Made by a program: the position numbers and the translations under genes
Part shown: positions 48,060 through 60,329 of the stretch, piece after piece
Position numbering within the stretch: position 1 is the first letter of the stretch
Layout of the letters: every line of letters starts with the position of its first letter
Notes under the pieces: generated by a model
What the model was told of the DNA's origin: nothing
Databases searched by the model: none
Seen by the model: only the letters and a program-made list of their open reading frames with translations
Source: Dryococelus australis
Taxonomy: Eukaryota; Arthropoda; Insecta; Phasmatodea; Phasmatidae
Direction of reading: 5' to 3'
NCBI GenBank assembly: GCA_029891345.1
Contig: CM057009.1
Location: forward strand, 292,154,966-292,218,965
Length of the DNA stretch: 64,000 nucleotides

Positions 48060-48455
48060 AAGTTCAAGTTTGGACCACCTTCCATTAGGAACGCTGGCAG
48101 TCAATACAGTGTTGGCCCACCCTTAGCATTGATGACAGCTTGCACTCTTGCAGGAATACTTTCAATCAGTTGGTGGACGGTATCCTTGGGAATGGCAGCC
48201 CATTCCTTGAGGAGTGCCAAAATGAGAAGAGGTATTTATTTGTGTTGGTGTGATATAGCACAGATTCGGCATTCCAAAACATCCCAAGAAATGTTCTATT
48301 ATAGTCAAATCAGGACTCTGCGCAGGTCGGTCCATTAGTGGGACTTTGTTGTCATCAAACCACACCCTCACATGCCCTGCAGTATGGACAGGTGCTCGGT
48401 TGTGTTGAAAGACACAGTGTTCATTGTTGAAATAGTCTTTGACAGTAATGAACAT
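48060..48455 (-). pseudogene. Tc1-like transposase, C-terminal half
   Basis: Minus-strand frame of a Tc1/mariner DDE transposase. FQHNRAPVHTAGHVRVWFDD (about 48405-48340) corresponds to the block around the second catalytic aspartate (usual form 'FQQDNAP.H.A'), here with D replaced by N/R context. VPLMDRPAQSPDLTIIEHFL follows (about 48340-48280), matching 'PWPAQSPDLNPIEHLW' with the third catalytic acid at the IEH glutamate. Downstream a 'PPTD' and Cys-rich tail runs to about 48070, with stops at about 48160 and 48110. The N-terminal DNA-binding half is missing and the second aspartate appears mutated. Inactive. Confidence 0.8.
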
Positions 48456-51408
48456 GAAAATTGTTAAAATGTCAATGTAAATTTGTGAAGTGTCAGTGAT
48501 GCTTAAAACACCAAGGAGACCAAGCCCCTCTTGGAGAAACGTTACAACATTTTAACCCTACCACCCCTGAATGTCACAGTTGGGACTATACAGCCTGGTA
48601 GATGTCGTTCATTAGACATTCGCCACACCCACACCTACTGTTCTGTGGTCCATTTTTAATTCTCCTTACACCATATGAGGTGACATTTGGCCTTTTCCTG
48701 TCTGATGCATGGCTTATGAGCAGCTTCTCAGCCATGGAAACCAAGTTTCTACACCTCGTGCCTATCAGTTATGGTGCTTGGAGTAGATCGTGATGCAGGT
48801 TGGAATTCCTATGTGATGGTGGAGATGGATGATTATGTGTATGACCCTCTTCAACACTTGATGGTCTCCGGCGGTCAACATGAGAGGGCCGCCTGCATGC
48901 TTCTGGGTTGTATACATTCTTTACATTTCCACATCACTATTAACATTGGAAACAATAGGAATATTCAGGAAGGTGAAAATTGTGTACTCAAACTTCATGC
49001 ACAAGTAGCACCTGATCCAGGTTTCATACAGTCCCTAGAAGTCCTTAATTGCTGTATTGGTTTTTAAGGGCCCTTAAAAGTCTTTATTTTCTTGCATGGT
49101 CCTTAAAAGTCCTTATTTTTACAAGGTCCTTTAAAGTTCTTAATTTCTCATTAATTGCTATAACGATAGTATTTTAACAAATTATCAGCTTCTTGACAGT
49201 GTGAAAAATTGTAAATATTAGCGTAATTTCTCGTAAAGAATCATAATATTTAACGCGTGCTGGGGTGAAAATGTCTTTGTTTTGAGAAATCGATTGCAGT
49301 AGTTGCAGCTGAATCAATTTTTTCAAGCGAGACTCTAGAGTATCGATAGAGACGTCGCGCAAGTGTAGAAACGTTAAAATGGCGTGTTTTTGTTGTGTGA
49401 CGCTACCCGTTTGAACCGAAATTCACAACCAAGACCTTTAAATGTGTCTTGAAACATGTAGTGTGTGAGATATGTGTTTTAGGATATGATAAACACAATA
49501 TATTTGCTATAAGTGCAAACGGCGGGCAATAACCTTCCCATTTACGAACCGCAGTGAATAACATACAATGCTGCGTAAATAGTAAGTTTTCGTTATTGCT
49601 GGCAAAAATCTGAATTATAAGAGGATGAAAAATACGCATCTTCATATCAGTGTTTTCTGTTGGTAAACACGATTGAACTCATTCAAAGTAGGCCTGACGG
49701 GTGAGATGGATGGTTGCGAGTTCACCTTTACACATATAAATCAGTTTTGTCGTTCAGTTATACCACAACTACACTGTCTCAAGTGAAACAGAGGCAGCTA
49801 TGGTTAACCCACTGGCAGCCGTGCTTCAACCATAAGTAACATACATTTGAAACCTCTGTTACTTCTTCATAATTTGATTGAACCAGTTTTGAAATTTTGA
49901 GGGCTGTAAAAAAAACTATACTCAAAGGACTATTCTGTAGCTTGGTAATATCTAGTGCCTGTTCATCAACAAAACAAAGTATCTTTGTAGTACAGAGCAA
50001 CTCGGGATTGGGGGAAATTTTAATCGAAATGGCGTGTACTGTCAAATTTGTAACCGTACTAAAGGCACAGTTAAGTACAGAAGGGGCAAGAGTATCGCCT
50101 CCTCCTCCTGCTCATTTCCAAATGCTGGTTTCATAGACACTAATTGAACTTCATCATTTAGCAGGTTTTTATAAATTATAGTAAACTGCTCATTTCACTC
50201 CTTTTAAAATGTTTTATTTGTACGTATTTATGTAAAAAGAAACACACACACCCAAACATACCACACATAGTGAGACTGTGTTCAAAGTTACCATTTAGTA
50301 CAATAGTATTTTAACATGTAGTAGTGTTCAGTTTGGATGCTATTAAGTCACTTGTTCAGAAGTGGTTGCTATTTGGTAATTTAGGATTTTAGTAAGTATC
50401 GTTCCGTAGTAAAATATCAAATCCGTCATTATTTTACTTGACTAATTCAGGTCAGGTTGCCTCTTAGAATATTATGTCAGTGCCTATGGAAAGTACCTCA
50501 ATTAAATTTTGTAGAACTATTAAGTTTGATCACCACACATGGTGCGTTCATATAGTACATACATGCATTACAACACAACTTCCTACTTAGACATCCATTT
50601 TCTTGGCTAGTGTAGATAATCCATGGAGGAAGCAGCAAAATTGTTACAGCTTTCAACAACACAATAGTACGCCTATACCAAATATCAAAATGTACAATCG
50701 CCTCTGATATCATGCCACTTAAGTGACATTTGAGATATTATAGATAAGATATATAATTTAAATACTACACAAATTATAAATAAGGGCTACTGTATTAAGG
50801 AGAGTATTTCAGAACATAACTAGATGACAATCTTTAAACATTTAAATCAATAATTTCCCACCATTTACTAATGAAATTTATTCAGTACAGCTGTTAGGCT
50901 AAAAATGCAATTGGTCAAAATATTTGATAGTACATACTAACATATGTACTCAAGCCATTCAGCTTATTTACTTCACCTCTAAAGTTTTGCATGCATTAAG
51001 CACATTTAATTTTGTAACTCACTTTGAAAAGCAAAGCTTATTGCCAAATTTTTATAACATTAGATCATCATGAACAAGTCACTTCTAATATCCAACCTGC
51101 ATTTTACCACAGATTTTCATATGCTTCATTGCAATAAGACTATAAAACATGTTGCGGAATTCAAAAGCAGCTGAACTGAAAATAACTTATCTTAGTCATG
51201 AATTTAAGGTACCTTCTGTTCAAATTCATGGCACTTGTTATTGTAATGCAATTTGCAAGTACTTTCTCCAAAACTGTGATCACCGCAAACAAAACTGTAA
51301 ATAAGTGACTTATCTGCATTGCATTTAAGTTAATACTGTAGGTCGGGGAGCCCTAATTTGTGTCCATAGACAGAATGGGCATTCCACATTGCAGAATACA
51401 ACCACCAT
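48456..51408. other. Non-coding stretch with a small tandem repeat
   Basis: A unit of about 30 bp ('ggtccttaaaagtccttattt') recurs three or four times at about 49025-49145. An ATG in good context at about 49379 opens only a dozen codons. Other frames (such as 48771-49067) show no family signature. Confidence 0.4.
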
Positions 51409-52430
51409 GTGAACAGGTTTCCCACCTTTGACTGCAAGAGAATCAAAGCCTTTCATGATTGTGTATTATCCTACCACAGAAATGGTTCTCATATTGGAAG
51501 AAATGCAATTACAGTGAAGCAGATATGGGATCAATGGATCAAGGAGGAACAAACTGAGCAATGGGCAAGAAGCCAATTGCCCTCTCGCATTGAGTGTGAA
51601 GAAAGACATATGGTGCGTGTGGCGATTACGGGCTGTACAGTCATATAAAACACCCTCACTCAGGAGTTAAGGCATGTAGCACATCATTCTGTGTCCAGAT
51701 ACATGGTGCGTCGCCAGCTCGTATGCCACATCAGAGCATCATAGGTATCTATTACTGTGGCTGCCATTGACTGCTCATCACAGGCATTTGCAGCTGCAGT
51801 GGTGTATGAAATGTTAGGTCTGGAGGGACAAATGGCATGCCATTGTCTTCTCAGATGAATCCTGCTTCTGCTTGCAGCGCCATGATTGTCGCATCCATTT
51901 CTGGTGGCATCACGGCACACACCTGGCTGAGTCTTACGTTATGCACCGCTATATTGGCACAGCTCCTGGAGTTATGGTATGGGGTGCTATTTTTCAGCCG
52001 CACTTGCGCCTAGTCTGCATTGCTGGTAGTCTCGCCAGCAAACATTACATAGCAGAGGTGTTGGAGCCTGTCATTGACCCCTATTTTCAGGGCCAGTCTG
52101 AAGCCCTTTACCAAAAGGACAATGTACAACAGCATGTAGCACATTTCACAGGATCTTTCATCCCTCAAGAACATGTGGTCCATGGTTAGAATGTGTTGAG
52201 TTGAGAGATTTGAGCGGCTTTTAACGAGGTCTTGAGAGCAGACATGGTTAGAAGGCGACTAACCTGCCACAGAACACCCGTGGCCAAAATGTATGAACTT
52301 TGGGCATGTGTTGAAGTAGCATGAGCAGATATACCACAGATGGATATTCAAAGTCTCTTCATCTTAGTGTTGCGTTGTGTAGCAGTGGTTATTGCTGCCT
52401 GTGATAGGGCCACCAGTACCGATTTCTCAA
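51409..52430 (+). pseudogene. Tc1-like (Tc3 group) transposase, near full length but broken
   Basis: A DDE transposase of the Tc1/mariner superfamily, which cuts and pastes at TA sites. The helix-turn-helix part is visible as NGSHIGRNAITVKQIWDQWI (about 51480-51535). SVSRYMVRRQL (about 51689-51722) is the second DNA-binding helix. The catalytic core begins with HAIVFSDESCFCLQRHDCRI (about 51838-51897, first Asp). APGVMVWGAIF (about 51963-51995) follows, then YQKDNVQQHVAHF (about 52108-52146), where the second Asp is kept. The C-terminal part (AKMYELWACVEVA, about 52284-52322, then DIPQMDIQSLF) is degenerate and the IEH/IEN glutamate is lost. At least six stops and frameshifts occur. Terminal inverted repeats were not identified. 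It is not the same copy or subfamily as the one at 48060-48455. Confidence 0.8.
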
Positions 52431-52514
52431 TGTTCTGTTTGTCGTATCAATCTGCAAAAGTAATCATGTCACTTGTGTATGATGGGCATTCTGTTGAATA
52501 AATCTGATTGTGAT

Positions 52515-52690
52515 AGCTCATGTCCAGCTTGGTGTTGCGATTTAAATGGCTAGCAGTGTAAATAGTTTAAAGAAACCTCCTTATATTCACTATATTAAAT
52601 TTAGCTCATGTACAGCTTGGTGTTGCTATTTAAATGGCTAGCAGTTTAAATAGTTTTAATAAATGTCCTTATATTCACTATATTTAATTT
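52515..52690. repeat. Two tandem copies of an 88-bp unit
   Basis: Both copies start 'agctcatgt.cagcttggtgttg' and contain 'atttaaatggctagcagt.taaatag' and 'ccttatattcactatatt'. They differ at a handful of positions. They lie just downstream of the Tc1-like remnant and could be its duplicated terminus. Confidence 0.8.
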
Positions 52691-53423
52691 CATTTGCACA
52701 TGAAATATATTTCAGAGTACACTAAATTTAGGTCTGTGTACATCTACAAGAAGGAACTTCAATAGACAGAAATTAACTGAGAATTTCATATGACATAAAG
52801 GTCTATGAATATTCTCTTTTAATGTTATCATATTTGCAATATATACTCTATCAAACAAAAATGCACAGAGTTTAGTACACAGGAAAAATAACATTTATAC
52901 TTGCTTAAAATATTTGTTTACTGTTCATTAAATATTTTTTTAAAAATCCTGAGTATAAATTTTTTACTGTCAAGTGCTCTTGGTTATTGTAATAAGGGCC
53001 ATTCGGAATGCTCAGCAAGAAATGTAACACATTCTACTTACCAGTGCATCATAACAATTTGGAGGTCGCAGCCTCCTGATTCAATTTCTTCTTTAGTTTC
53101 ATTTTCTTCGAAAGTATGCTCACTTTGGTGGTCTATATGTTGATCATTTCATAGAAAGTAATTTTTACTGTTGACAAGCTCTTCAATTTAAAATGTGTTG
53201 ATTATTTGTATAATTTTGTAAACATAAAATAACACTTTACATCTCACTTTAACATCCTCTGCTTTGCTGTGAAAATATAACTTTATAATAAAACATATTT
53301 TGCTGGGTCACTTGTATACCTCAGTCATGGTTTTGGATTAACCTTAGATAGGTGTATTTTCTTGTAGGTGATAAGGAATTATTTTGTAATTCTAATATCT
53401 TATCAACTGCTCAGAATGTGTAG
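52691..53423. other. Non-coding stretch, nothing recognised
   Basis: AT-rich with no supported gene. Confidence 0.4.
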
Positions 53424-53588
53424 ATATTGAATTTATTACAAATTATAATTTCAAATTTGTTAATTGGTTATTCTGCTCAACACAGCCAACTTCCATCCAC
53501 CACCGTGCCAGTCATGTTTGTTGACCTTGAGAAGGATATTTCTTACACCATGAGGCTTTCTGTCACTGCTTTAACTGGTCTGTGTTAA
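53424..53588 (+). CDS. Possible exon or fragment with FN3-like strand pattern
   Basis: An open stretch between stops reads ...SAQHSQLPSTTVPVMFVDLE followed by KDISYTMRLSVTALTG before a TAA (53586-53588). The 'L....Y..RLSV.A.TG' pattern is that of the last two strands of an FN3 domain, and the conserved tyrosine is present. A possible acceptor (CAACACAG) ends at 53485; the only nearby donor-like GT (53578) is weak. It could be an exon of another surface-protein gene, an exon fragment carried by a transposon, or chance. It does not continue the receptor whose helix is at 22785-23068, since that protein is already past its membrane segment. Confidence 0.3.
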   Translation: MLNLLQIIISNLLIGYSAQHSQLPSTTVPVMFVDLEKDISYTMRLSVTALTGLC

Positions 53589-53835
53589 CTGGATGTGTTA
53601 GTATTCTTTTATGTCATTTAAACTCGCAGTGCAGCCTCCCTTGTGGCAATACATCACCTGCAGCATGTTAATATAACCTAGGTTGCAATGAATAACCAAA
53701 TCTTGTGAAAGTGACATCTGTGTACATTCATTAGTGGTGCTTCACCATAGTCTAATTGTTTCCCATTGGTCAGTTTCTGAAACAGTATTGAGTATGTAAG
53801 AGATCAAATAAGTGACAAAATAAATATAAGTATTC

Positions 53836-54855
53836 GTAAATAGCCGATTTCAGGACAACTGGCATCATGGCGTGGAGCCGGGGTGCTTCAGCTTACATCT
53901 TGGATTTGCCTTTTCCCTCAAAATTTCCCTTTTCCCCCATTTTCTCTCTGCTCCCGATGACCATATTGTCAGCCAGTATGATGGCTGCCATTTGTCAGTC
54001 AGTATACTGGTGGTGGCCATGTTGGGTTTCCCTCATTACCTCAAAAATGTATGAAATTGCTATAATTTCTCTCAAAATCATCCAAATTTGGTTCCGAAGG
54101 TGCCTACTTCATGCTCTTGCATTCCACCCTGCTCTATATAATGCTCCTGCATTCCACCCTGCCTCCTGGCTCCCCACCGTGATGCCAGCCTTGCACATTC
54201 TGGATGAATCATTTGGAGATTGAGAAGATGACCCCTCAATATGGCGTTTAACATAATGAGGAGGAGGATGTAAGATTTCTCCACAGAACTTCATGTTCTT
54301 GCATTCTGGTAGGTTTTTCTCTGGGTGCTCCTAACAGAGTTTTCCTTCCTACCGATAGTGCGAACTTCCTGCTCATGCATTCCAAATGGACAGGGAGACC
54401 CCTCTCCAAGGTTACCTGCCAGCCTCAGGTCAAGTATGTTTTAAGAGCACTTATAAGCATAGTTGGCTGTAATTTCCGAACCACTTGAGATACTACTACC
54501 AAATTCATAACATAGACATCACTGCCATTGATGAGAAGGGTCGCAGGCTCAAGGAAACATTATGTATCCCTATAAGCATAGTTGGCTGTAATTTCCGAAC
54601 CGTTTAAGATATAGTTGTGAAATTCATAACATAGGCATCACCCCCAACAGTGAAAAGGGCAGCAGACCAAGTTTGTCCAAAGCACACTTATAAACCATAG
54701 TTGACTGTAATTTCTGAACCATTTAAGATATATTGTCAAAATTCCTAACATAGGCATCACCCCCAACAGCAAAAAGGGTCACAGGGCCAAGTATGGCCTA
54801 AGCACACGTATAAGCATAGTGAGATGTAATTTCTGAACAGATTGAGATACAACAA
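53836..54855 (+). repeat. Repeat family R1, copy 1 (inverted relative to 60330-61195)
   Basis: Starts GTAAATAGCCGATTTCAGGA. It runs through a region with 'aaaatttcccttttccccc', 'ggccat.ttgggtttccctca' and 'gaggaggaggatgt', and ends in an array of about 116-bp units (54450-54855). The reverse complement of 60330-61195 follows the same order. Open frames in both copies are similar by descent but show no known domain, so coding is not claimed. Confidence 0.7.
54450..54855. repeat. Tandem array of about 116-bp units
   Basis: Four units, each with 'ataagcatagttggctgtaat', 'ttccgaacc..ttgagata', 'attcataacata.gcatcac' and 'aaaagggtc.cag'. Related units lie in inverted orientation at about 60330-60590. 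Confidence 0.75.
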
Positions 54856-54867
54856 AAAAAAATTTAA

Positions 54868-54940
54868 GGCATGAGCGGGGATCGTTCTGGCTATCCTTGC
54901 GTTGCCAGTCCGACACCTTGACCACACGGCCCCCATTGTA
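54868..54940 (-). mobile_element. tRNA-like SINE head
   Basis: On the minus strand GGCCGTGTGGTCAAGGTGTC resembles a tRNA 5' half with A box, and GAACGATCCCCGC resembles a T arm (B box). The acceptor stem does not pair, so it is not a working tRNA gene. Confidence 0.45.
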
Positions 54941-54989
54941 TGGTAAGTGTTATGAGATGAAATAACGTATATACATGCAAAATGGTCTA

Positions 54990-55400
54990 TGCACGCAACA
55001 GACATTGCGAGGTTAGGAGAATAAGAAATATTAGCAAGGGCCTACGCACACTTTCCAGACGTGTCATCTTGAGCTGGCGAGGTTGTTTTCTTCTGGACCC
55101 ACCTAAGCCAATGACGCCCTCCACAGACATTGCGTGGTTAGGAGAAGAAATAAAGTAATTACTGTTATATGTCTATGCACTCACCAGACATGTCATCGTG
55201 AACCGTCGAGGTTATCCCTTCCGCACTCGCCTTAGCCAATTACAACCTCATCAGACAGTGCACGGTTAGAAGAAACGCACATGGGCCCCTACCAGACATC
55301 ATGAACTAGCGAAGTTTTCCTTGTGGATTCACATATGCTAATGATGATGCCAACAGTGAAAATGCTCACACCACCACCTGGCTGTGGAAGGGGCTAGCAT
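54990..55400. repeat. Tandem array of about 125-bp units, roughly three copies
   Basis: 'cagacattgcgaggttaggag' and variants recur at 54999, 55130 and 55253. Each is followed by 'ccagacatgtcatc.tgaac' and 'ccttagccaat.ac'. A weaker partial copy may lie near 55750-55800. Confidence 0.65.
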
Positions 55401-55930
55401 ACCTGCAGGTTTCCTTTCATATAACATCCCAGCGAAGTCTCATTCACAGACACTCCACCTTAGTTTTCACCAGATGAGGTGCAGTGTCTCATTCCATCTT
55501 AATTGTCCCATTCCAACAGGGATTACTCCTTCCGAGATCCATTCACCTAATGTCCTAGCAAGCTACCCAGCATTTCCAAGTACTGTAATTACAACACTCT
55601 TGCCAAAAACATACAGACGTATACTTTTTATAGTGCAAGACCCATAAGCACAAATGAAACCATTAGCCATGCAAGAGAGAGGCATACAGATAGTACACAT
55701 ACTTATGTTGAATATGTGCCATTGCTAGAACCGTAAGCACATCACAAATGTAGGCCATCAGCAGATCTCGTCATCGTGAACTTGCTGGAAGCACAGTTCA
55801 CACTGACCATCCTACCTTTCTGTGCATGGTATACATTGTCAATCAAGAAAGCAACTCGACACCAGCAATTACACCACAACCACCACCACCCACAGCAAAA
55901 CATATTTTCTTTTTACTAATACTATCGAAA
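55401..55930. other. Non-coding stretch, nothing recognised
   Basis: A reading frame at 55384-55647 has no recognisable domain. Confidence 0.35.
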
Positions 55931-56010
55931 GGAACTAATGCATGTACCCTGGAGGTGGTGGAGACAGTACGCTATCCTTGAAGGTAAGGTACCACAGGTT
56001 CAATTCCCGT
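55931..56010 (+). mobile_element. tRNA-like SINE head
   Basis: GGAGGTGGTGGAGACAGTAC resembles the head of the SINE at 62194, and CACAGGTTCAATTCCCGT is a good B box at the right distance. Confidence 0.5.
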
Positions 56011-56029
56011 AGATAGCCCAATAACTTCA

Positions 56030-56590
56030 CAGGTACTGCACACCAACATAAAAGTACTCATTGCATGTTTGCTCGCAGTGAATAGTTAATAGTTTGTTGG
56101 GAAGAAAGACATTCGCTTCTACTGCCAAATGTTGCGGAGGTAGTAACTGCCATTGGCTACAAGACCTATCTGTGCGAAATAAGTGTGTGCCTTGCATGCA
56201 TGTAGCAGGAAATGTTTGAATGATGACTTAAGTTGAGCGTGTAAGATGAACTAGTGTAAAGAAGTTGAGAGGTCAACTTCACAGCCAGCCAGCGAGGCAG
56301 CCCGAGACGGTCAACACAAACTAGCATTCTGTGTGTCCATGATTACAGACAGTCATATGCTGTCTCTGACATGCACTTGTGTACCGAGCCTTTGCAATTA
56401 CAGACAATCATACTCCGTCCAGCAATTGAGGCAGCTCAAGGCGGTCAACACAAACTATCATGCAGTGCCTGTACGTCATACTCTGTCTCTGACCTGCACT
56501 CCTGTACCAAACATTTGTAATTACAGGCAGCCCAAGATGTGCAACACATTTTAGCATGTAGTGTGATCAAGCGAGCATCATGTCTTTTCA
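56030..56590 (+). repeat. Repeat family R2, copy 1
   Basis: Shares ordered phrases with 57460-57950: 'gacttaagttgagc...taagatg', 'gtcaacacaaact' and 'cagtgtgaacaagcgagcatc'. Within this copy 'ggcagc.c.agacggtcaacacaaact' recurs at 56293, 56428 and 56526, so it has an internal tandem repeat. Confidence 0.5.
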
Positions 56591-56683
56591 CCTGCGAGTG
56601 TTGCTGAATGCAGACCGTTACGACCACTACCATCATTTACTCTGCTACATACGGAATCAATGGTTGAAGACTTACCACCATCT

Positions 56684-57422
56684 TGTAGCGGGCTCCAGGG
56701 GGCCCGAACACCAGAATTTAGAAGTTAACCTTGCATGTACTATGGAACTCAACAGCGGCCCCCTGTTTTAATAACATCTTTTGAGTGATCTAGTGTCTAG
56801 AGAGTATAAAAGCAAGACCCACACTCCCCCGCCCCTCCACAGGCAGACGACGCCATATGAGGCCACAATGTTAGTGGCAGTGAGACACAAGAACGCAGAG
56901 GTCCGAGGAGCTCTAGGTCATCTACGAGATACAACTTACTGGTGAGCATAAGTCCGGCTAGGCAGGTAGGATGGCATTCCCTTTATTGAGACCCCGTAAT
57001 TAAAGAATATTATCACCTGGCAAGGCTAGAGATGATCGCGAAGCTATATTCTTGTATCCGTTTAATTACTTGTTAACTTGTTAGAGTAGCTCTATATCTT
57101 GTATTGTATCTGTAAGGCAGTTCACCATTTTGTATATATGTAACCTCTCTTATTAAAGTAAAATATTGTCAGACAGAGTAAAGTAAAGTTAGTGGATTGT
57201 GGAGAGAGATATTGTAATAGTGTTTCAAGTATTGTGTTATGTTCAGTTAAAGAGTTGTAATAAGTATGTTTGGTAGAATTCCCTCTTTCATTAATAGTCA
57301 CTAGCAGTTATTACTCCCCTGTACGATCCTGGCCTACTGGAGAAAGTGTTGTGAGGAGAGAAGGATTGCGAGCAGCAGGAATAGTAGTTTATTATTAGGG
57401 ATAGGTAGGCAGGAGCATAACA
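56684..57422 (+). repeat. LTR, 739 bp, with TATA box and poly(A) signal
   Basis: Starts TGTAGCGGGCTCC and ends GAGCATAACA, giving TGT...ACA ends. A TATA box (TATAAAA, 56805-56811) and an ATTAAA poly(A) signal (57152-57157), about 340 bases apart, sit in the U3-R-U5 order of a + strand LTR. The next bases, ATTTGCATCGTCAACAG, may be a mutated leader or primer site. No second LTR or coding region follows, so it is a solo LTR or a 5' end with most of its body lost. No target duplication is seen. Confidence 0.55.
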
Positions 57423-57459
57423 ATTTGCATCGTCAACAGCAAGGGGTCCTGAAGAGTCG

Positions 57460-57950
57460 CTGCAAGCATTAAAGTATCAATGCATGCCGACATGAAAGTT
57501 GCCATTGCATGTTCAGCTGACATATAAGATGTTACACTGTGATAACTGCGATGGGGTATTATTTACCAGCAGTGATAAGCTCTATAACAAGAAGTGCAAA
57601 GGAAATGTTTGTCGTTAATCGGGAAGTAAGACGTTTTCTAACCGCGCTAGTGCCAAACATAATGAAGATAGTAACTGTAATAGAATACAAGATCTACCCA
57701 TGTGGTACTGTGAATCAGCATACCTTGCAAGCTGACAGTTCGAATGAAGACTTAAGTTGAGCAGATAAGATGGTGAATGAGTGTAAAGTGGCCAACTTAG
57801 CATGCTAGACAGCAATCGACCTGATAAGGTCCACCAACCATGCTGTTTGCACCACACACAGCCAATTTGAGATCGGCAATGCAAACTAACCTGCAGTGTG
57901 AACAAGCGAGCATCCTCGTCAGTGATCATGGTGTTTCAAAGTGTTAGCTG
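57460..57950 (+). repeat. Repeat family R2, copy 2
   Basis: Diverged direct copy of 56030-56590. The two copies flank the LTR at 56684-57422, as if the LTR element had inserted between or within tandem R2 copies. Confidence 0.5.
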
Positions 57951-60329
57951 CTGAAGAGAGTTACCTTTTACTTTCTTTCTTGTTTCATTTTGGTTTACAA
58001 GGCTGGTAGTGGTCTTTTGGAGTTTTGTTTTTTCAGGAAACCGTATAATGGTAAGGATCCTAAAGAAATTAAGGATTTGAATGACATTGATCCACGTGAT
58101 AGTATTTGTTGGAAGACTTTTCCATTTTCCAGTTCATAAAGGTTTTGTTAATCAGATTGCTGTAATTATTACTTTTGGTAATGCTCTTCTTTTTTCGGGT
58201 AAGAAGATGAAGTGTGAGATTGTTGATCAAATTGCGTTGTATTGAAAGTTGTTTGGTACTACTGGTAACATGCATTGATGCTGTCAGGTGAGACACTTGA
58301 CGAACGATGACACAAATTACTTACTGATGAGGGCGCCAGCGGTGTTTCCCAGTCACAGCACTGTTGAGACTCAGTGTTCTCAGGGATGCTGTGGGTTCTG
58401 TGTGTTTGTCTCACCTGAACGTACTTACAATACACTTTGCAATACTAAACATTTAGAAAACAATGGCAAGAGGTAGCTGTCATTACAGAGAGAAACCACT
58501 TGATGCACTATACTACTTCAGTATATTAATACCACTCGTACAAAGAAAACATGCCAGAAATTTATTTATGAATTATTCTTGGTCGTGTCTAGCGAACTCC
58601 AATTGGGTGCTCCCCAGCTCGCAATTAATCTTAACGCACTTCCCAAATGGATGATTTCTCTGTGGTGCTTGAAAACACAATCTTCGCAAAGGAAGGTGGT
58701 TGCCAGCCCCTGGGGTGGACTGATGATTTTTCCTGAAGACAGGACGCAGAGAATTATGAAATGAGACAAAAATGAAAATGTTACATGAACATGTGTGATT
58801 ATTTGGCATCACTAACGCGGACTCGTCGGGGCTCATCTTGCTGCATGTGGTTAGTGAGGTGATGCATAGCCAGCTAGGACGGAAATAATGTCACCGTACA
58901 AAATTACATACAATCACATAAATACACTTTGAAAATGATGGGCCATGACATAAGTGGTCACAATAAACACGTAAGTGCGTGAAAGCAATATTAGATGATG
59001 CGGATGCCGCTGGATTAGGATCGGTTTTTGAGCTTCTAGCATGCCGGATGGAAAGAAAATTAGACATTGAAAATGACAGCGTGATCAGACATACACATCA
59101 TCAATTACATTAAAAATACATTGAACTCTGAATAAAATTAACATAGAACCCTGAATAAAATTATGGCGCCCATGATATTACATAAATAAACCCTTAAACT
59201 GCATAGATGGTGCAGATATCGACTTGGCGACTATATTACGTGGTCGCAAATGATCTGGCCGTAAAATAATTAAACATGAAAAATACCCTTGAATACATAC
59301 ATGAAAACTAAGCCCTTAAAATTGCTCGCAGTAATAATACAGAAGTTACAATGAAGCTCCTTTAGCAGCGGCAGATGTCGCCTGATTCAAGTTGTGCGGG
59401 TCGCATGACCTCTTAGACATATTTCCTCCCTTTCTCCTCATGTAAGTTTCAAAAAGCCGCAAGGGCACAAATTATTATTTAAGTGGAAGCATAATGCTGG
59501 GGAAATTATCTGGCAAAAACGTAAGCGAGCAAAGGTTAACCGGTATACTAAGAAAAAACTATGGTAATCTACATCAGTGTAAAAAGTTTGAAATGCGTAT
59601 GTGACAGCGTCCTACCTCACCAGACCTCCTACAATGACTGTGCCAAGGCTAGCGTCGCACGGATCTACAATGGCTGCCTACGGGGTTCACATAACCTGAA
59701 GTGCTATGCGCGCCGAGTAAAACTTTTATGTATCAAAATAAAGTGGCACAAAATAATTTTAAATATTGTTTTACATTTTAGATTTTACTTATTAATTTTC
59801 TGTATCATTTTAATGTCTCTTTATGACGGCGTTCACACCGGAATATTACTGTCTTAATCTCCGTGCAGCACGCACTTTGAATTCATAACCAAACATTTTG
59901 CAATATTGACAAACATACATTTTCAAACACTTTAAGACATTTTTGAACCTGAAAAATAAAGAGAGACATTTTACACTACAAATAATATTCTGTTGTAGGA
60001 AAGTTCAAGTTGGAGCCTCTTTGCGTACGTGCATGCACATGTGTCACGTGCGTGGTGAGCTCCATCATGAGCTTAGCGCCGCTGGCTGTTAGTCGGCGTC
60101 AGCATATACTTGGGCATGTAGAATTTGCATTTAATCCATAATAAATATTACATTGCCATAATACACGGATATATGTTTTATTGCCTTTATGTTGTAGCAG
60201 TATTTATTATAAGTGTGTTGTTATTTATTTGCTATTTTGGTATTACAAGAGATGCAAGTATGATATCAAGGATGGTTATAGGTTGTTGTAATAAGACCTA
60301 ACTGTGTTGTGCCATAACAGCAATGGTAT
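57951..60329. other. Non-coding stretch, nothing firmly recognised
   Basis: A short frame at about 58048-58130 (NGKDPKEIKDLNDIDPRDSI) looks protein-like but ends in a stop and matches no family I know. Base composition is more even between 58800 and 59700. No splice-bounded exon was found. Confidence 0.4.

Noticed and set aside
54868..54940. Functional tRNA gene on the minus strand
   Set aside because: A- and B-box-like text is present, but the acceptor stem does not pair; a SINE head is more likely.
55384..55647. 87-codon + strand frame as a small gene
   Set aside because: No domain, no splice or promoter support, and it overlaps the end of a tandem array.
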